Below are positions 1 through 10,320 of a DNA stretch of 64,000 nucleotides, piece after piece (position 1 is the first letter of the stretch; every line of letters starts with the position of its first letter). The translations under genes were made by a program, and so were the position numbers. Source of the stretch: Adiantum capillus-veneris (taxonomy: Eukaryota > Streptophyta > Polypodiopsida > Polypodiales > Pteridaceae). Where the stretch lies: the NCBI GenBank assembly GCA_014529385.2, contig CM043971.1, positions 29,033,709-29,097,708 on the forward strand, in the 5' to 3' direction. Under the pieces are notes generated by a model that searched no databases, was not told the DNA's origin, and saw only the letters and a list, made by a program, of their open reading frames with translations.

Positions 1-827
1 CCAGCACCATTCCTAGGTCTTTCTTCACCTCCTGGCTGATTTGCAAACCGCCCTCGACCTCGATTATTTCCCACTTGACCTAGCATGTTTAGGCTGAGAT
101 TCTTCATCAGATCAACCACTTGCCTCATGTCTTGCCTTAGGCCATCATCTTGCACTGCTGTAGTGACCACTGCTGGCATAACCTGAGTAGTAACAGGAAC
201 CACTGGTTCATGATGAACCCCTGACATGCGCCCTTGTAAAGACTCTATAGGCTGAAATTCAGACCTCATTGGCAAAGACTCCACCCCTAACTGGCTCATT
301 TTCCTCAGCTTCCACTCTTTGTTCCTTGCTACCTCTAGTGCATCTTCATATGTCCTAGGCTTCTTTAGCTCTACTCTCCAACGTATATTCTCCCAAAGAC
401 CAGCCAAGAACCTGTCCTTCTTCATCATGTCAGGCGGGGGTACCTGTGGTGCTAAAGCCTTGCACATTCGCTCCCATGCCAATGAAAACTTACGTATGTA
501 CGCATCTACTGGCTCACCTTCCTTTTGCACCAAAGCCTGTACTTCTTGCCACACTTTGTCAGGGTCTTCTATCTTCACAAACTCCACTTCCAATCCATGC
601 CTTAGATTGTCCCAACTCAATCTTATAGGTGGATCAGCCATACGCAACTCCTCTTCAAATGCTTTGGACCAAGCTCGTGCATCACTCTTCAAACAAATTT
701 GGAGAAGGCGTAACATTTGCGTAGGGTCATGAATCTGGTTGCTAATGCAGGCAACCTCCATCTTTTCCAAAAATTCTTCCACATCTTCATCACTTCTTCC
801 ATGAAACTCGGGATAAGAGAAAGCCAT
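1..827 (-). CDS. Ty3/gypsy-like Gag, N-terminal part (element J)
   Basis: The frame starts at the ATG at 827 and stays open to the window edge (about 275 codons seen). Gag would form the virus-like particle of an LTR retrotransposon. The N-terminus reads MAFSYPEFHGRSDEDVEEF, followed by a helical gag core containing LQICLKSDARAWSKAFEEEL and LSWDNLRHGLEVEF, then VQALVQKEGEPVDAYIRKF and FLAGLWENIRWRVELKKPRT. These match the retrotransposon gag domain (a substrate-like W followed by R-F-Y/F-rich helices). Past residue 180 it becomes Gln/Gly/Arg-rich (GNNRGRGRFANQPGG near the edge). A zinc knuckle, if any, lies outside the window. No stop codon is seen, so this copy may be fairly young. Family assignment is by motif only. 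Confidence 0.8.
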   Translation of the reverse strand, partial: MAFSYPEFHGRSDEDVEEFLEKMEVACISNQIHDPTQMLRLLQICLKSDARAWSKAFEEELRMADPPIRLSWDNLRHGLEVEFVKIEDPDKVWQEVQALVQKEGEPVDAYIRKFSLAWERMCKALAPQVPPPDMMKKDRFLAGLWENIRWRVELKKPRTYEDALEVARNKEWKLRKMSQLGVESLPMRSEFQPIESLQGRMSGVHHEPVVPVTTQVMPAVVTTAVQDDGLRQDMRQVVDLMKNLSLNMLGQVGNNRGRGRFANQPGGEERPRNGA

Positions 828-1869
828 GGCTACCCAAATTATGATGCTTTGAGAACCCCTTCGAACACACGTGCAAGAACCCAAAACTTTTCACTTCCCA
901 ATCCCTAGAAACTTCAATGGAGCTCAACTTTAGATAAGGACAAACACATGCACATCAAATGAGTTTTCATAGTTGATCATCGGAATGACAACAGGCAAAG
1001 GACATTCCAGGATCTCTCTCAATCTTCTTGGCCCAAACATAAAGACTATGTGCTGCTGGAAAAAGATCTTCCTGGACACATGAACATTAATCTGAATTCT
1101 TTGCGTTAAATGAAAAGGAGTGAACTGAGGCCATTTTGATCATCCATTAAAGCCAACCATGAAGCTCCCAAGAAGGCACACCTGATTCAACCTCTGATTT
1201 TGCCAAAATTTCAGCAGCATAACTGCATAAATGGATCAAAATACCAAAAAACCAGCCATCATAACTTGGGAAAATTTCGACAGAGTTTCCCCAGAAGTAG
1301 AGCAATAGGAACCCAAAATATAGACTGTCTATGTATGCATAAACTGTCAACAATAGAACCCGAGCATCAAGTAGGACTCACTAGTACATAGCCTATGGCG
1401 AGGTCACGAAAAGGGTGCTCCAGCTACCTGTATCACCGAAAGGATCTCCACATTTGAGAATCCCCCAGCTCAATAAAAACCTCACGCTATCGACCCTCAC
1501 ACGAAAGCTAATGCAAATCGCGTATAGTCAAGTCTCAGAAATGACTATCTTCCAGACCAAGTCTCAGAAATGGCTGGGACTGCCAAATAAAACCATATAT
1601 GGCTCCACAAAGGCGTACAATGGCAGTTTCCACAAGTAACGTACAATCCAACAGACAATGCGCTCAAATAGGCGCCAAGTGATGCATTCCCACAACAACT
1701 GCAAGTGACATCACTGTACTCCAGCTACCTGTACCTGTGTGAATCACCTGTACCTGTCCCTGTCCCTGTTCCTGTAACCTGTAACCTGTAACCTGTAATC
1801 TGCAACCTGCAACCTGCAACCTGTAATCCCGAAGCTCGAAGCTCGAAGCAGAAGGTACTCGAAGAAGAT
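828..1869 (-). other. Untranslated leader of element J
   Basis: About 1 kb between the gag start and the candidate primer binding site. I see no coding signal on either strand; short open frames here lack recognisable motifs. It includes the CCTGTA minisatellite described separately. Confidence 0.4.
1721..1830. repeat. CCTGTN / ACCTGYA minisatellite
   Basis: Hexamers CCTGTA, CCTGTC and CCTGTT run into heptamers of the form ACCTGTA or ACCTGCA (about seven in a row to 1830), followed by a short GAAGCTC repeat. On the minus strand this gives a low-complexity peptide, which I do not regard as a gene. Confidence 0.85.
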
Positions 1870-1886
1870 CCTCCGTGGGGGCGCCA
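1870..1886 (-). promoter_or_regulatory. Candidate primer binding site of element J
   Basis: On the minus strand the site reads TGGCGCCCCCACGGAGG. TGGCGCC is the common start of primer binding sites in non-chromovirus gypsy elements. Only the first seven bases are diagnostic. It lies seven bases inside a possible LTR end (TGTGAG at 1893 on the plus strand). Confidence 0.4.
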
Positions 1887-1892
1887 AAAGAA

Positions 1893-2890
1893 TGTGAGCG
1901 GGATGAAAACACATACAGCGCCTCTATAACGACCCGACACACACTCTTGGGAAGATACACACACACACTATGGGGCACCACTCGGCTTACACAACACACC
2001 TGGCCGAGACAGGGAACACACCTCTGGAGTGAGAGGAGAGAGACTATCCACTTGCCCACTCCACACAAACACACACACACACACACACACCCAAAAACTC
2101 AGCTCAAAAGAGGAGAATTTCTGATGTTTAGATACAAATGAGCTTGGGCCAACACCAATGGGGCAAACAGCTCACACAATATGGGTAAAATAAGCCAGAT
2201 ACAATCACAAACTGGAGCAGAAACTTCGCTCATAGGAGAAACTTACACAGAAAAACAGCAGGAAAAGAGTGAGGCATTTGGCAAAATGGACAGCGCCATC
2301 GCGTCCGGAACGGCCCAAAACCCCAGTCTACAATGTCAAAGTGCTCAAATCCGACCTCGGATGAGCAGTTTACGGCCAAAACAGGCTCCAAAATGAGCAA
2401 AAACACACCTGCGGCTGTTCCTCCTCTCTTCTCCACGTTTTTTCTGGTCTTCTCTCAGTTTTTTCAGTTCCCACACTTAGCTTTATTAGTTGGGCACCCT
2501 TGGCCTTTTAGATGACCTCAAACGGACCCCGAACAGGCCAAAAACTGACCTCGCAGTGCATAGTTGTCACCTTTTTGCATCATTCGCACACCTGGCACTC
2601 AGCTTTTTTCCAATAATGCACCTCGCCACCACGTGAAGTGGCCCCAAAAAAAGGTCCTCATGATGACCTTTCTGCATAATTCTCACAAGCAAACACCCAC
2701 GTTGTGTCCGTCCTCATCTGCGTGCAAATATTGACCTCGTTCGCCCTCCTGACGCCACTAGATGCCATCTGACGCACCTGCTGACCTCACGTCGTCGGCC
2801 CGCGGATAGCTTCCTCGAGAAGTTTTACGCGCTACCAACTCCTCATTATTGTATAAAAAACACACTGGTACTGGTAATAGTGAAAATCGC
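1893..2890 (-). other. Possible 5' LTR of element J, right limit unknown
   Basis: This stretch lies just outside the candidate primer binding site, where the 5' LTR of a minus-strand element should be. It starts TGTGAG in plus orientation. No second LTR copy is present in the window to fix the other end. There is no supported gene in it. It includes a CA microsatellite and a CpG-containing stretch near 2750-2830. Confidence 0.3.
2069..2091. repeat. (AC)n microsatellite
   Basis: Uninterrupted AC dinucleotides, about 11 units. Confidence 0.95.
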
Positions 2891-3230
2891 TGCACTATGT
2901 ACATGTTGTCCTACCTGTACACATGTGGGCCCCACATAACCACCTGGCTAAGGAAAATGGGCAATCCTTTATTTGATGCACCATGCATGTGTATGTACAT
3001 ATGCGAAATCCCTTGCTCCAAAAAACTCCTGACAGCGTCTTCAGAAGTTCATTGAACACAATTTCATTTGTAGGTGGCAAGCTAAACCATTTAAGGAGCC
3101 TCTTCGACGATTTTTGGTCGATACAATTGTTTCCATCATTGACTTTGCCAATAATTACACTTTTAAAGAGCAAAATGAAATCCAATCCATGCATTAGCAC
3201 TTCTTCTAGGTCACAAATCTGGTACGTATA

Positions 3231-3860
3231 AACCATTTTCAGGTGAACGATGCGGTTCAAAAGGTTGTTCATTTCTATATATGTGATGACAAAAAGCATC
3301 ATACATTATTTGTTCAACATTGCTTATTGCTGCATCACAAATAATTGAAAGAACAAGGGCTGACACAAAAGTATCATTGGGTGTGGTCAGATGGAGCAAC
3401 GTCCCAATTCAAGGCAAAGCGACCGTTTTACTTTGTTGCATGATACAAATAGCTCACATGTACTAAAATGCTATGGAACTTCTTTCGCTTAGGTCATGGC
3501 AAGGGTGAACATGATGGAGAAGGTGAAGAGAAACTCAAGGTAGATGGTGTACCTATGAAATGTGCAAGAGATGTTATGGACTTTCTACGGATCAAGTACT
3601 CAGGTCCAAATGGAGAAGGCATAGTTTTTTGGGAGATCAAATAAGGGGATGTAGATTGCAACTTTATGTGGATTGTGAAGCTATTCTTCAATTTATCTCC
3701 ATGCATAGGGTTAATGGATATGATTCCCGCAATGCCCAAGCGCTTAGGTTTAGGTAGCTGGCATGCTTGGCCCTTGGTGCTTGAAGGGTACTTGGAGAAG
3801 ATGCACAAAAAAGGCCTATGTTGGAAGCTAGATGTATCACATTGTTGTCCCCATTGATGC
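3231..3860 (+). pseudogene. Remnant of a transposon-like protein with a WSDG..QFK motif
   Basis: One frame runs from 3231 to 3644 broken only by stop codons, with no frameshift. It contains VHFYICDDKKHHTLFVQHC, then YHWVWSDGATSQFKAKRPF, then KMLWNFFRLGHGKGEHDGEG and VDGVPMKCARDVMDFL. Another frame downstream has CEAILQFISMHRVNGYDSRN. The order of blocks (W-S-D-G..Q-F-K, then F-F..G-H-G-K-G..D-G) resembles an uncharacterised protein family I associate with transposon-like sequences in seedless plants and animals. That is recollection, not a search. At least three in-frame stops and a shortened segment after GEHDGEG show it is dead. Confidence 0.55.
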
Positions 3861-4074
3861 ATTAGGTAGTGATGATGAAGAGGATGCTGATGAACCCTTG
3901 TACGCAATCCATCATGATGCTCTCACAACTGGAGACAAATTTACAGTAAATGTATAACTAGCCCCCGTTCATAATAATGTACTACATTTGGCTGTTGCTT
4001 CTTCTTCTCTCAAACCATCTCACTGTTTCTAAAAAATGTAAGTTGTTTCTATTTCAAGAAGCTCAGTCCAAGGT

Positions 4075-4265
4075 CTTTCAACAATTAGGTTTCTACCATT
4101 TCCAAAATGGTTTTTATTGGTTTCTACCATTGGTTTCTACTAAGGCATGGTTTCTACCATGTCCTCATATGGTTCCTAGACTAGTTTCTACTAGGCTGGA
4201 ACTAATGTCAGAATGCTTTCTACCACTCCATGAGTGGTTTCTACCATTAGTAGTTACACACATAT
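4075..4265. repeat. GGTTTCTACCA hairpin repeat, block 1
   Basis: Repeated copies and near copies of TGGTTTCTACCA, each a small inverted repeat (TGGT and ACCA around TTCT), at irregular short spacing. The same repeat recurs at 7.0-8.2 kb. Confidence 0.8.
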
Positions 4266-4429
4266 CTCCCTCAAAAACATCACAAATTGATGAAACCTTT
4301 TGTATATTAAAAGGGTGATTCCCATCATTATATTAATTAATCAATAGAGTTTACAATAGATTTTTTGCTAGGGCTATTAAGAGAGTTTACAAAAGGTTTT
4401 CTATTTTTGCTAGGGTTTTGATTGTTTAC

Positions 4430-5172
4430 TCTGCCGTGGGCATTTGTAATTGACCTTTGGTTTCTTTGCTTCCTCCTCCCACCTGAGATGCTCTAATATT
4501 TCTCTCTCCACTCTTTCCCTCTCTAGCCGTTCCTTCTCATGCCTCTGAGCTTCTAAGTTTGCCTCCATTTTTCATTGCTAGATTTCTTCCCTCCATTGGG
4601 ATTCATCGCAAGCTCTTTGATCATATTCCAATTGGCATATGACTGCATCAATAAATGCATCCTTTCCGGTATCAAACACGTAGTCAGTCATATAGGCATT
4701 ACGTTCCTCCGATTGTAACCACAAAAACAACTAGCCTTTTAAAGTTTCTGCCAAGAAGTCCTGTCTTGCTGCTTTTCAGTATGGTGCTCCAACTTGGGAG
4801 CCAGGAGCCAAGTTCCTTCATCATTCTGGCACAGTTTGTATATGATATCATCCATGATAAGAGTGTTGTTGCACCTAAACTATAGATTTTTTCTCCAAAA
4901 TAACTTCAAGTCTTTGATATTGTGCATCATCCAAGATGCCCTTCTACAGTCTTGCTATGACATAACACTTGATAGCAAAGGCCATTGTGATTTGAAGACA
5001 CCGTCTAGAATTCCTTCCACTTTAGGCGTCATGCAATTTCTCCATATAAACCCATTGAAAAATCTAAATGCACCAATCCAAGAACTTGTTTCTATCTTTG
5101 TGACAGTACACTTCTCGAGAGTGCAAACTGCATGTGTGCTTTATCATTCCTCTTGTATATGCAGGAGGCTTT
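4430..5172 (-). pseudogene. Unrecognised coding remnant with charged coiled-coil end
   Basis: On the minus strand several stretches read as protein, interrupted by stops and frame changes: MDDIIYKLCQNDEGTWLLAP near 4850, then NAYMTDYVFDTGKDAFIDAV near 4690, then EANLEAQRHEKERLERE and LEHLRWEEEAKKPK near 4570-4460. The last part is a charged helix with heptad spacing. Together with the neighbouring 5173-5610 frame it looks like exons or fragments of one minus-strand gene. I do not recognise the family. Some frame changes could be introns rather than mutations. Confidence 0.35.
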
Positions 5173-5610
5173 TCACCAAAGTGGGTCTCTACAATGGTAA
5201 CTAAAAGTCCATTTAAATAAAGTGAGGGCCTGCTTATTGTATTCCTTCAGCTTTGGCACCCATGTTGGGTCTGGCAAAGGATACAACTCAACATAAATGA
5301 CATCCCCAGAGGGATGTACGTAATTGGAGTACTCTTCAATTTTCCTCCTGCGCATAATGTTGCACTCTAGGCACTTCTTGAACTTAGATCTCTCTCTTTT
5401 GAGCCATCTAGCCTTTATGATTCGCCACGTCCGGGTCATTTCCCATGCAATGTCATAGTTCACATCATGCGAGGGAAATAGTGCAAGTCTCTCCTCCTTT
5501 GCAATGGCATCATTTCTTGTATTGAAGTTTACACCTTGAGCAGGATTGTGAAAACTTGAATAAGCACAAGATGTACCTGTCATGAACAACCAAAATACCC
5601 ATCTATTCAA
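5173..5610 (-). CDS. Unrecognised 145-residue protein or exon
   Basis: An open frame from the ATG at 5610. It carries a hydrophobic start (MNRWVFWLFMTGTSC), a Trp/Arg-rich middle (EMTRTWRIIKARWLKRERSK) and a folded-looking C-terminal half (VIYVELYPLPDPTWVPKL). Its composition is protein-like rather than random. Adjacent minus-strand fragments on both sides suggest it is one piece of a longer gene, so the start codon may not be the true one. No family assigned. Confidence 0.4.
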   Translation of the reverse strand: MNRWVFWLFMTGTSCAYSSFHNPAQGVNFNTRNDAIAKEERLALFPSHDVNYDIAWEMTRTWRIIKARWLKRERSKFKKCLECNIMRRRKIEEYSNYVHPSGDVIYVELYPLPDPTWVPKLKEYNKQALTLFKWTFSYHCRDPLW

Positions 5611-5679
5611 AATTAATTTCTAAAACCAATTCAACAACACTTGAGTCAAACAAAGGAAATGGACAAACGTTAGTTCTTC

Positions 5680-5915
5680 CCATGACTTTTACCTTCACAT
5701 CCTGGGCCACTCACAAACATCGAGCTTTAGCATGGTTGGCCATCCTCATTCACACATTTGACCTAACTACTGCTTTAATACCGATATCCCTCATAGCACC
5801 ACCATCAGTATACTCTTGCACATGTTTCTTCTTCTCAAGTAAAACCTCCACCATTGGAAGCACATTCGCTGGAATCCCCACCCTCAAGGCTAGATTCTGT
5901 ACAACCTTGTATTAG
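5680..5915 (-). pseudogene. Unrecognised coding remnant upstream of the 145-residue frame
   Basis: The minus strand reads RVGIPANVLPMVEVLLEKKK, then QEYTDGGAMRDIGIKAVVR, broken by two TGA codons at positions where CGA (Arg) would fit. It probably belongs to the same decayed gene as 4430-5610. No family recognised. Confidence 0.35.
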
Positions 5916-6157
5916 CACTAGCTGACCATTGTCTCCTCAACTTGGGGTTTAATGCAATCAATTACCCAAAAGTGATATTAGCTTTTTGATTTTGAACATC
6001 CCTTACTAGGTCATTCTATGGATTACCGTTCCAAAAGGAATTACAAGGCTAGCGCACACTAGAATTACAAGTCTTTTAGTTTCACAATGGCATACAAAAC
6101 TACGCACTGATATTACAACACATAGTTCATGCTCGCATGCTAATGCACACCATGTTG

Positions 6158-6870
6158 TTAGGGAATTTTTGTTATACATCTACACACATTTCTGTGTATA
6201 GAGATTTTGACAAGCATTTCATGCTCATCATGAAAGATTTTTGCATGCATGGGTCTTGTGTGATTTTGATTTTCCTTTTTTGTGGTCTTGTATGACTTCT
6301 CAGCCATCTCCCCATATGGCCCCTCCCTTTCTTTGAGATCTCCTTCCATGAATGTTTTTGAGTGTCCTGTTTCCAAGCGTTGTCTCTTCTTTTTTGGCTT
6401 TACATGGTCAAAAAAGACAACTCTAAGTACATAACGCAATTTGTAAAGTTATAGGATTAAGGAAGGGTGGAGTACTAGCAGTACCACTATGCTGCACTCG
6501 AGTAGTGCACTTCTTCTTGGAAGGTCTGAAGCTCTGTATGGTCAAATTAAGTGGAGATTCTTGGACATCTGCACATGTTGTTTGATGTATCAACTTCTCA
6601 GTTCCGTCAACAACAACATCCACATCTTTCTCACCAACCTCCTGAGTTGACTTCTCAGCCATCTCCACATCTGGCCTCTCCCTTTCAATAGTGCACTTCT
6701 TCTTGGAAGACAAGAAGCTCTAGAATGTCACCCCAATGGGAGACCCTTTGTCATCACATGGTATTGAATTCTCAATGCCATTGACGAGAGCATCCAAATA
6801 TTTCTCACCAACTTCCGTGTTGCTCTTATCGAAGCCATCGCTAGTTGGAAGGCTTGATGCTTCATTGGCG
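6158..6870 (-). pseudogene. Lys/Glu-rich repeated coding remnant
   Basis: Two minus-strand frames (6713-6423 and 6439-6158) share a repeated module. Both contain E-x-P-x-x-E-M-A-E-K-S, and the DNA around 6290-6330, 6500-6690 and 6690-6870 recurs in degenerate form (SKKKC, GEKDVDVV, NGIE-like blocks). This is a low-complexity basic/acidic protein segment built from units of about 190 bp. Function unknown. Confidence 0.3.
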
Positions 6871-7024
6871 CTCAAACCTTGCACTCAAGGATTGCTTGCG
6901 GTGCCACTAGGTCTCACACCTTGCACTTTGGGAATGCTCTTAAAATGTTGTGTTTTGACAGTCTTCAGTTATGAACCAGCTTGTGAGCCTTCAAGCCATC
7001 TACACAATGTAGAAAAAATACTTG

Positions 7025-8185
7025 GAACACTCTATTGGTGGTTTCCAACATTGTATAGGTGGTTTCTAGCACTATATTGTTGGTTTTTACCACTATATTG
7101 AGGGTTTTTACCATTGTATTGGTGGTTTTAACCACTATATTGGTGAATTCCACCACCACGGAATGAAGTACTCACTGAGAAATCTTAAGATTCAACTACT
7201 TTTGACCAGTTTCCACCACTATATTGGTGGTTTCAACCACTTTTTTTTAAGGTTTCCACCATTGTATTTGTGGTTTCAAACACCTTATTGGTGGTTTCAG
7301 ACACCCATGACTGAGGTACCCAATAAAAAATCTTAGAACCCAACAACTTTTTACCAAGTTCAATAGGTTTCTACTAAGTCAACGATTTTCACCATTACTT
7401 TACTGGTTTAAAGTGCAACCAATTCTTATTTCTAGCAGGGCTGCTTGGGCTTTCTACTCATCCTAGGCGTATGGTTTCTACCACTTTCAATTTTCTTTCA
7501 AGCAGTTCATAATGTTTTCTTTCAGCAATTGGTTTCTACCACGTCCAAAATAGTTTCTATTGGTGCCTACAATTGAACTATTAGAAACAATGTCCCGGTA
7601 TGGTTCCTAGACTAGTTTCTACTAGGTCACTGGTTTTCACCCTTGCCTTCAATGCTTTATAGTGCAAGAAATTATGGTTTCTAGCAGACATGTTGGTGAT
7701 TTCTACTTATCCCAATCTTATGGTTTATCACTCCTATGATCATTTCTAGCAGGTCCAAAGAGGATGCTACCAATACCAAAATGATTTCTACTACTCCATG
7801 GGTGGTTTCTACTTATTATAAGATCATTTCTATGGCTTAAGGTGCTCTCCCCACCAATGTATAGGTGCACTCTATTGGTTTCTACCATTATAGTGGTAAA
7901 AAATAATGTCCTGGTGTGGTTCCTAAACTAGTTTCTGCCAGGTCACTTGTTTTTACCTAGGCCTTCACTACTTTATAGTGCAGGCAATTGAGGTTTCTAC
8001 CAGTTCTGATGGTGCTTTTTTACTTATCCCAAGCTTATGGTTTATCATTCCAAGGATCATTTCCAGCAGGTCCAATGTGGATTGCACTAGTACCAAGATG
8101 GTTTCTACCACTCTATGGGAGGTTTCCACCAATTATAAGATCATTTCTATGTCACTAGGTGCTCCCCCCCACTAATGTCTAGGTG
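7025..8185. repeat. GGTTTCTACCA / CCACCACTATATTGG repeat, block 2
   Basis: About 1.1 kb of degenerate repeats. From 7030 to 7290 the unit is roughly 24 bp (GGTTTCTACCACTATATTGG). Farther right the units are longer and spaced by unique sequence, and two stretches of about 300 bp (near 7500-7850 and 7850-8180) are diverged copies of each other. Both TGGT..ACCA and CCACCA..TGGTGG are inverted repeats. The minus strand of the 24-bp part reads as a repetitive V-K-T-x-N peptide, which I treat as incidental. Confidence 0.8.
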
Positions 8186-8295
8186 CAATCTGCTACATAT
8201 TAAAGCAAGCTAGGTTTTCAAATGAACATGCCAGCTAATAGAGACTTCTTGGCAACTAAGGGTGGGCACATTCATCGTGCAACATTGATAATTAT

Positions 8296-8736
8296 TTAAT
8301 TGTAGCCATTGCACATGCACGTATTGTGACTTCCACATAGATGTGCAAAGCATAAGAGATGGTAGGGGTGTTTGCATTGGAGCATACAAACACCCACTAC
8401 CTCATTGTCAAGAAATCCCAAGCCACAAGATGCACAAACGTCTTCAATGATGAGACAACTTGATCTAGGACTATCAGACAAGGGAAATGGATGAATTGTG
8501 TAGACATGATTTTGCCCCAGCATTTTAAGTATGTCTTTGCAGAATTCCAGCTTGCGGACATTCTGGTCAAGCAATTCTTGCACGTTATCCCTCTCTATCT
8601 GGAAATTTGTCGCACGCTTCTCGTAGTCGGGCAACTTTGAAGCTCCTATAAGCTTTAAAAACTTCTTTGCAGCTTTAATGGTAGCATGAAGTCTTATGAT
8701 TTCCTCCGTGTTTGTACTTTTACCCGATGCCTCTAT
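8296..8736 (-). pseudogene. RING-like protein gene, 3' part, cut by an LTR element
   Basis: This is the C-terminal 146 codons of a gene whose 5' part is at 10321-10539. Residues include a helical coiled-coil stretch (EIIRLHATIKAAKKFLKLI; NFQIERDNVQELLDQNV), then a Cys/His cluster near the end: CASC, CKHPYH, LLC and CMC. The order C-x2-C, C-x-H, H-x2-C, C-x-C resembles a RING or related zinc-binding finger, though the last pair has one residue spacing instead of two. The nearby ATG at 8769 lies inside the inserted LTR, so it is not the native start. RING proteins are usually ubiquitin ligases; that role is inference only. Confidence 0.6.
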
Positions 8737-9131
8737 TGTTGAGTTATGGTGAAAACATGAGTGAGTCATTCATGGCACTAAAAAAATAATAATAACTATG
8801 CTTAATTACATAAAGTGAATTTAATCAAGTTTGGATAGCAAAGTAGGTAATTTCTTGTTATTATGCATCATGACATATTGTGTACAAGAGGCTCTTTATA
8901 TAGATCTTTTGCAAGGCAGATTTCTTCCACATCTTAGGAATAGGCTAAATAGAATATGGGCTAGGCCTAACAGCATGTGGCTATTTTGTAGCATGTGGAT
9001 ATAAAGAAAGAGACGTGTGTGAGGCTTTGTAGGTTCCACAGAAAAATGTGACTATGCACTAGTTTTTGGTGCAAGCTTGGCTTTTTATGGAGTGTTCACG
9101 CTATGAGTGTAAGCTAAGGCTTACCCCAATA
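8737..9131 (-). repeat. LTR of the TRIM-like element (3' LTR in minus orientation)
   Basis: Aligns along its length with 9924-10315 with scattered substitutions and small indels. The final CCAATA differs from the canonical CCAACA by one base. Confidence 0.9.
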
Positions 9132-9923
9132 GACGCCCTCGTAAGCTGAAGCTTACACAATGAATGCATGGATTCTAATGAGGTGTACATGGTTTTAGAG
9201 CTGCTGAATTTCATTTAAGTGCAAGAAGAGATTTTTTTTTTGTTGGTTGACTTTTGTGAAGTACCTCTTTACTTGGTAGTGAAGTCACCCTTCATAGTTG
9301 GAGGCTCGCAAACTCGAGAGAAGCCTTAGAGTTTGGAGCTTGAAGTAGTTGGAAGCTTGAAGGTTGCCTTGAATGGCATTATCTTTGCCAGTTTATGAAG
9401 TTTGAGATGTTTTAATGCGTCGATGCCTCTTTGGGTACTGTGATGATTTTCTTTGAAGTTTCTTGCCGTGAGTGCTTTGTATGTGGACTACAATGGATTT
9501 ATGTGGGGTTTCAAGTGAGAATAGTCCTTAATTTGTAAGAACTCAAGAGCTTGGTCTTGGTGACATGCTAGACCACAGGAAAGGGGGCCAAGGTTTCTTT
9601 GGCGTGGCTCTCAGTCAACTAACTACCCTCGGGCAATCTCGAGCAGGTACGAGCATTAATAAGAGGTAAATAATACTAATTACTCAGACTAATCACAATT
9701 TCATCAACCAAGAAGGGTAGTGGCCAATTAGTCTTTCCAATGACTTGTTCAAGCTTGATTATAAGCTTACAATTAGGAGTTTTATTAGAGGAGAGAGAGG
9801 GGAAAATTGGATGATGATCAAAGTGTGTGTGTAGACATTGATCTAGCATAGAGATAGAAAATAGGATAAGATCAAAGGTGGGTGATTAGGAGGTGCTAAT
9901 AACTCTATTACTTAGATACCACA

Positions 9924-10315
9924 TGTTGAGCTATTGTGGAAACATGAGTGATCCATTCATGGAGCTAAAAAAATAATAATAACTATGCTTAATTACACAA
10001 AGTAAATTTAATCAAGTTTGGATAGCAAAGTAGGTAATTTCTTGTTATTATGCATCATGATATATTGTGTACAATAGGCTCTTTATATATATCTTTTGCA
10101 AGGAATCTTTCTTCCACATATGAGGAATAGGCTAAATAGCATATGGACTAGGCCTAACAACATGTGTCTATTTTGTAGCATGTGGGTATTAAGAAAGAGA
10201 CATGTGTGAGGCTTTGTAGGCTCCATAAAAAAATGTGACTATGCACTTTATGGTGCATGCTTGGCTTTTTAGGAAGTGTTAATGCTATGAGTCTAAGCTA
10301 GGGCTTAGTCCAACA
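9924..10315 (-). repeat. LTR of the TRIM-like element (5' LTR in minus orientation)
   Basis: Has intact TGTTG / CAACA ends and is followed directly by the target duplication TCTAT. Confidence 0.9.
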
Positions 10316-10320
10316 TCTAT

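Larger units (their letters stand above)
8737..10315 (-). mobile_element. Complete TRIM-like non-autonomous LTR element
   Basis: Two direct repeats of 395 bp (8737-9131) and 392 bp (9924-10315) flank about 790 bp without coding potential. The repeats start TGTTGAG and end CCAACA (CCAATA in the left copy). Perfect 5-bp target duplications TCTAT sit at 8732-8736 and 10316-10320. On the minus strand the base run after the right LTR is TGTGGTATCTAAG, sharing TGGTATC with tRNA-Met primer sites, so the element probably runs minus. The purine tract beside the left LTR (GAGGGCG) is weak. It lacks gag and pol and must have moved using proteins from another element. Confidence 0.9.

Noticed and set aside
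319-732. Plus-strand 137-codon frame
   Set aside because: Antisense shadow of the gag frame, whose minus-strand reading has clear gag motifs.
1770-1830. Telomere-like heptamer repeat
   Set aside because: The unit ACCTGTA is not the plant telomere unit CCCTAAA or a simple variant of it.
3000-8200. Intact host gene
   Set aside because: Protein-like stretches exist, but stops and frame changes are frequent and no full frame or clear intron set can be built.
8296-8769. Complete 157-codon gene starting at the ATG at 8769
   Set aside because: The first 11 codons are LTR sequence; the real 5' part is beyond the insertion at 10321-10539.
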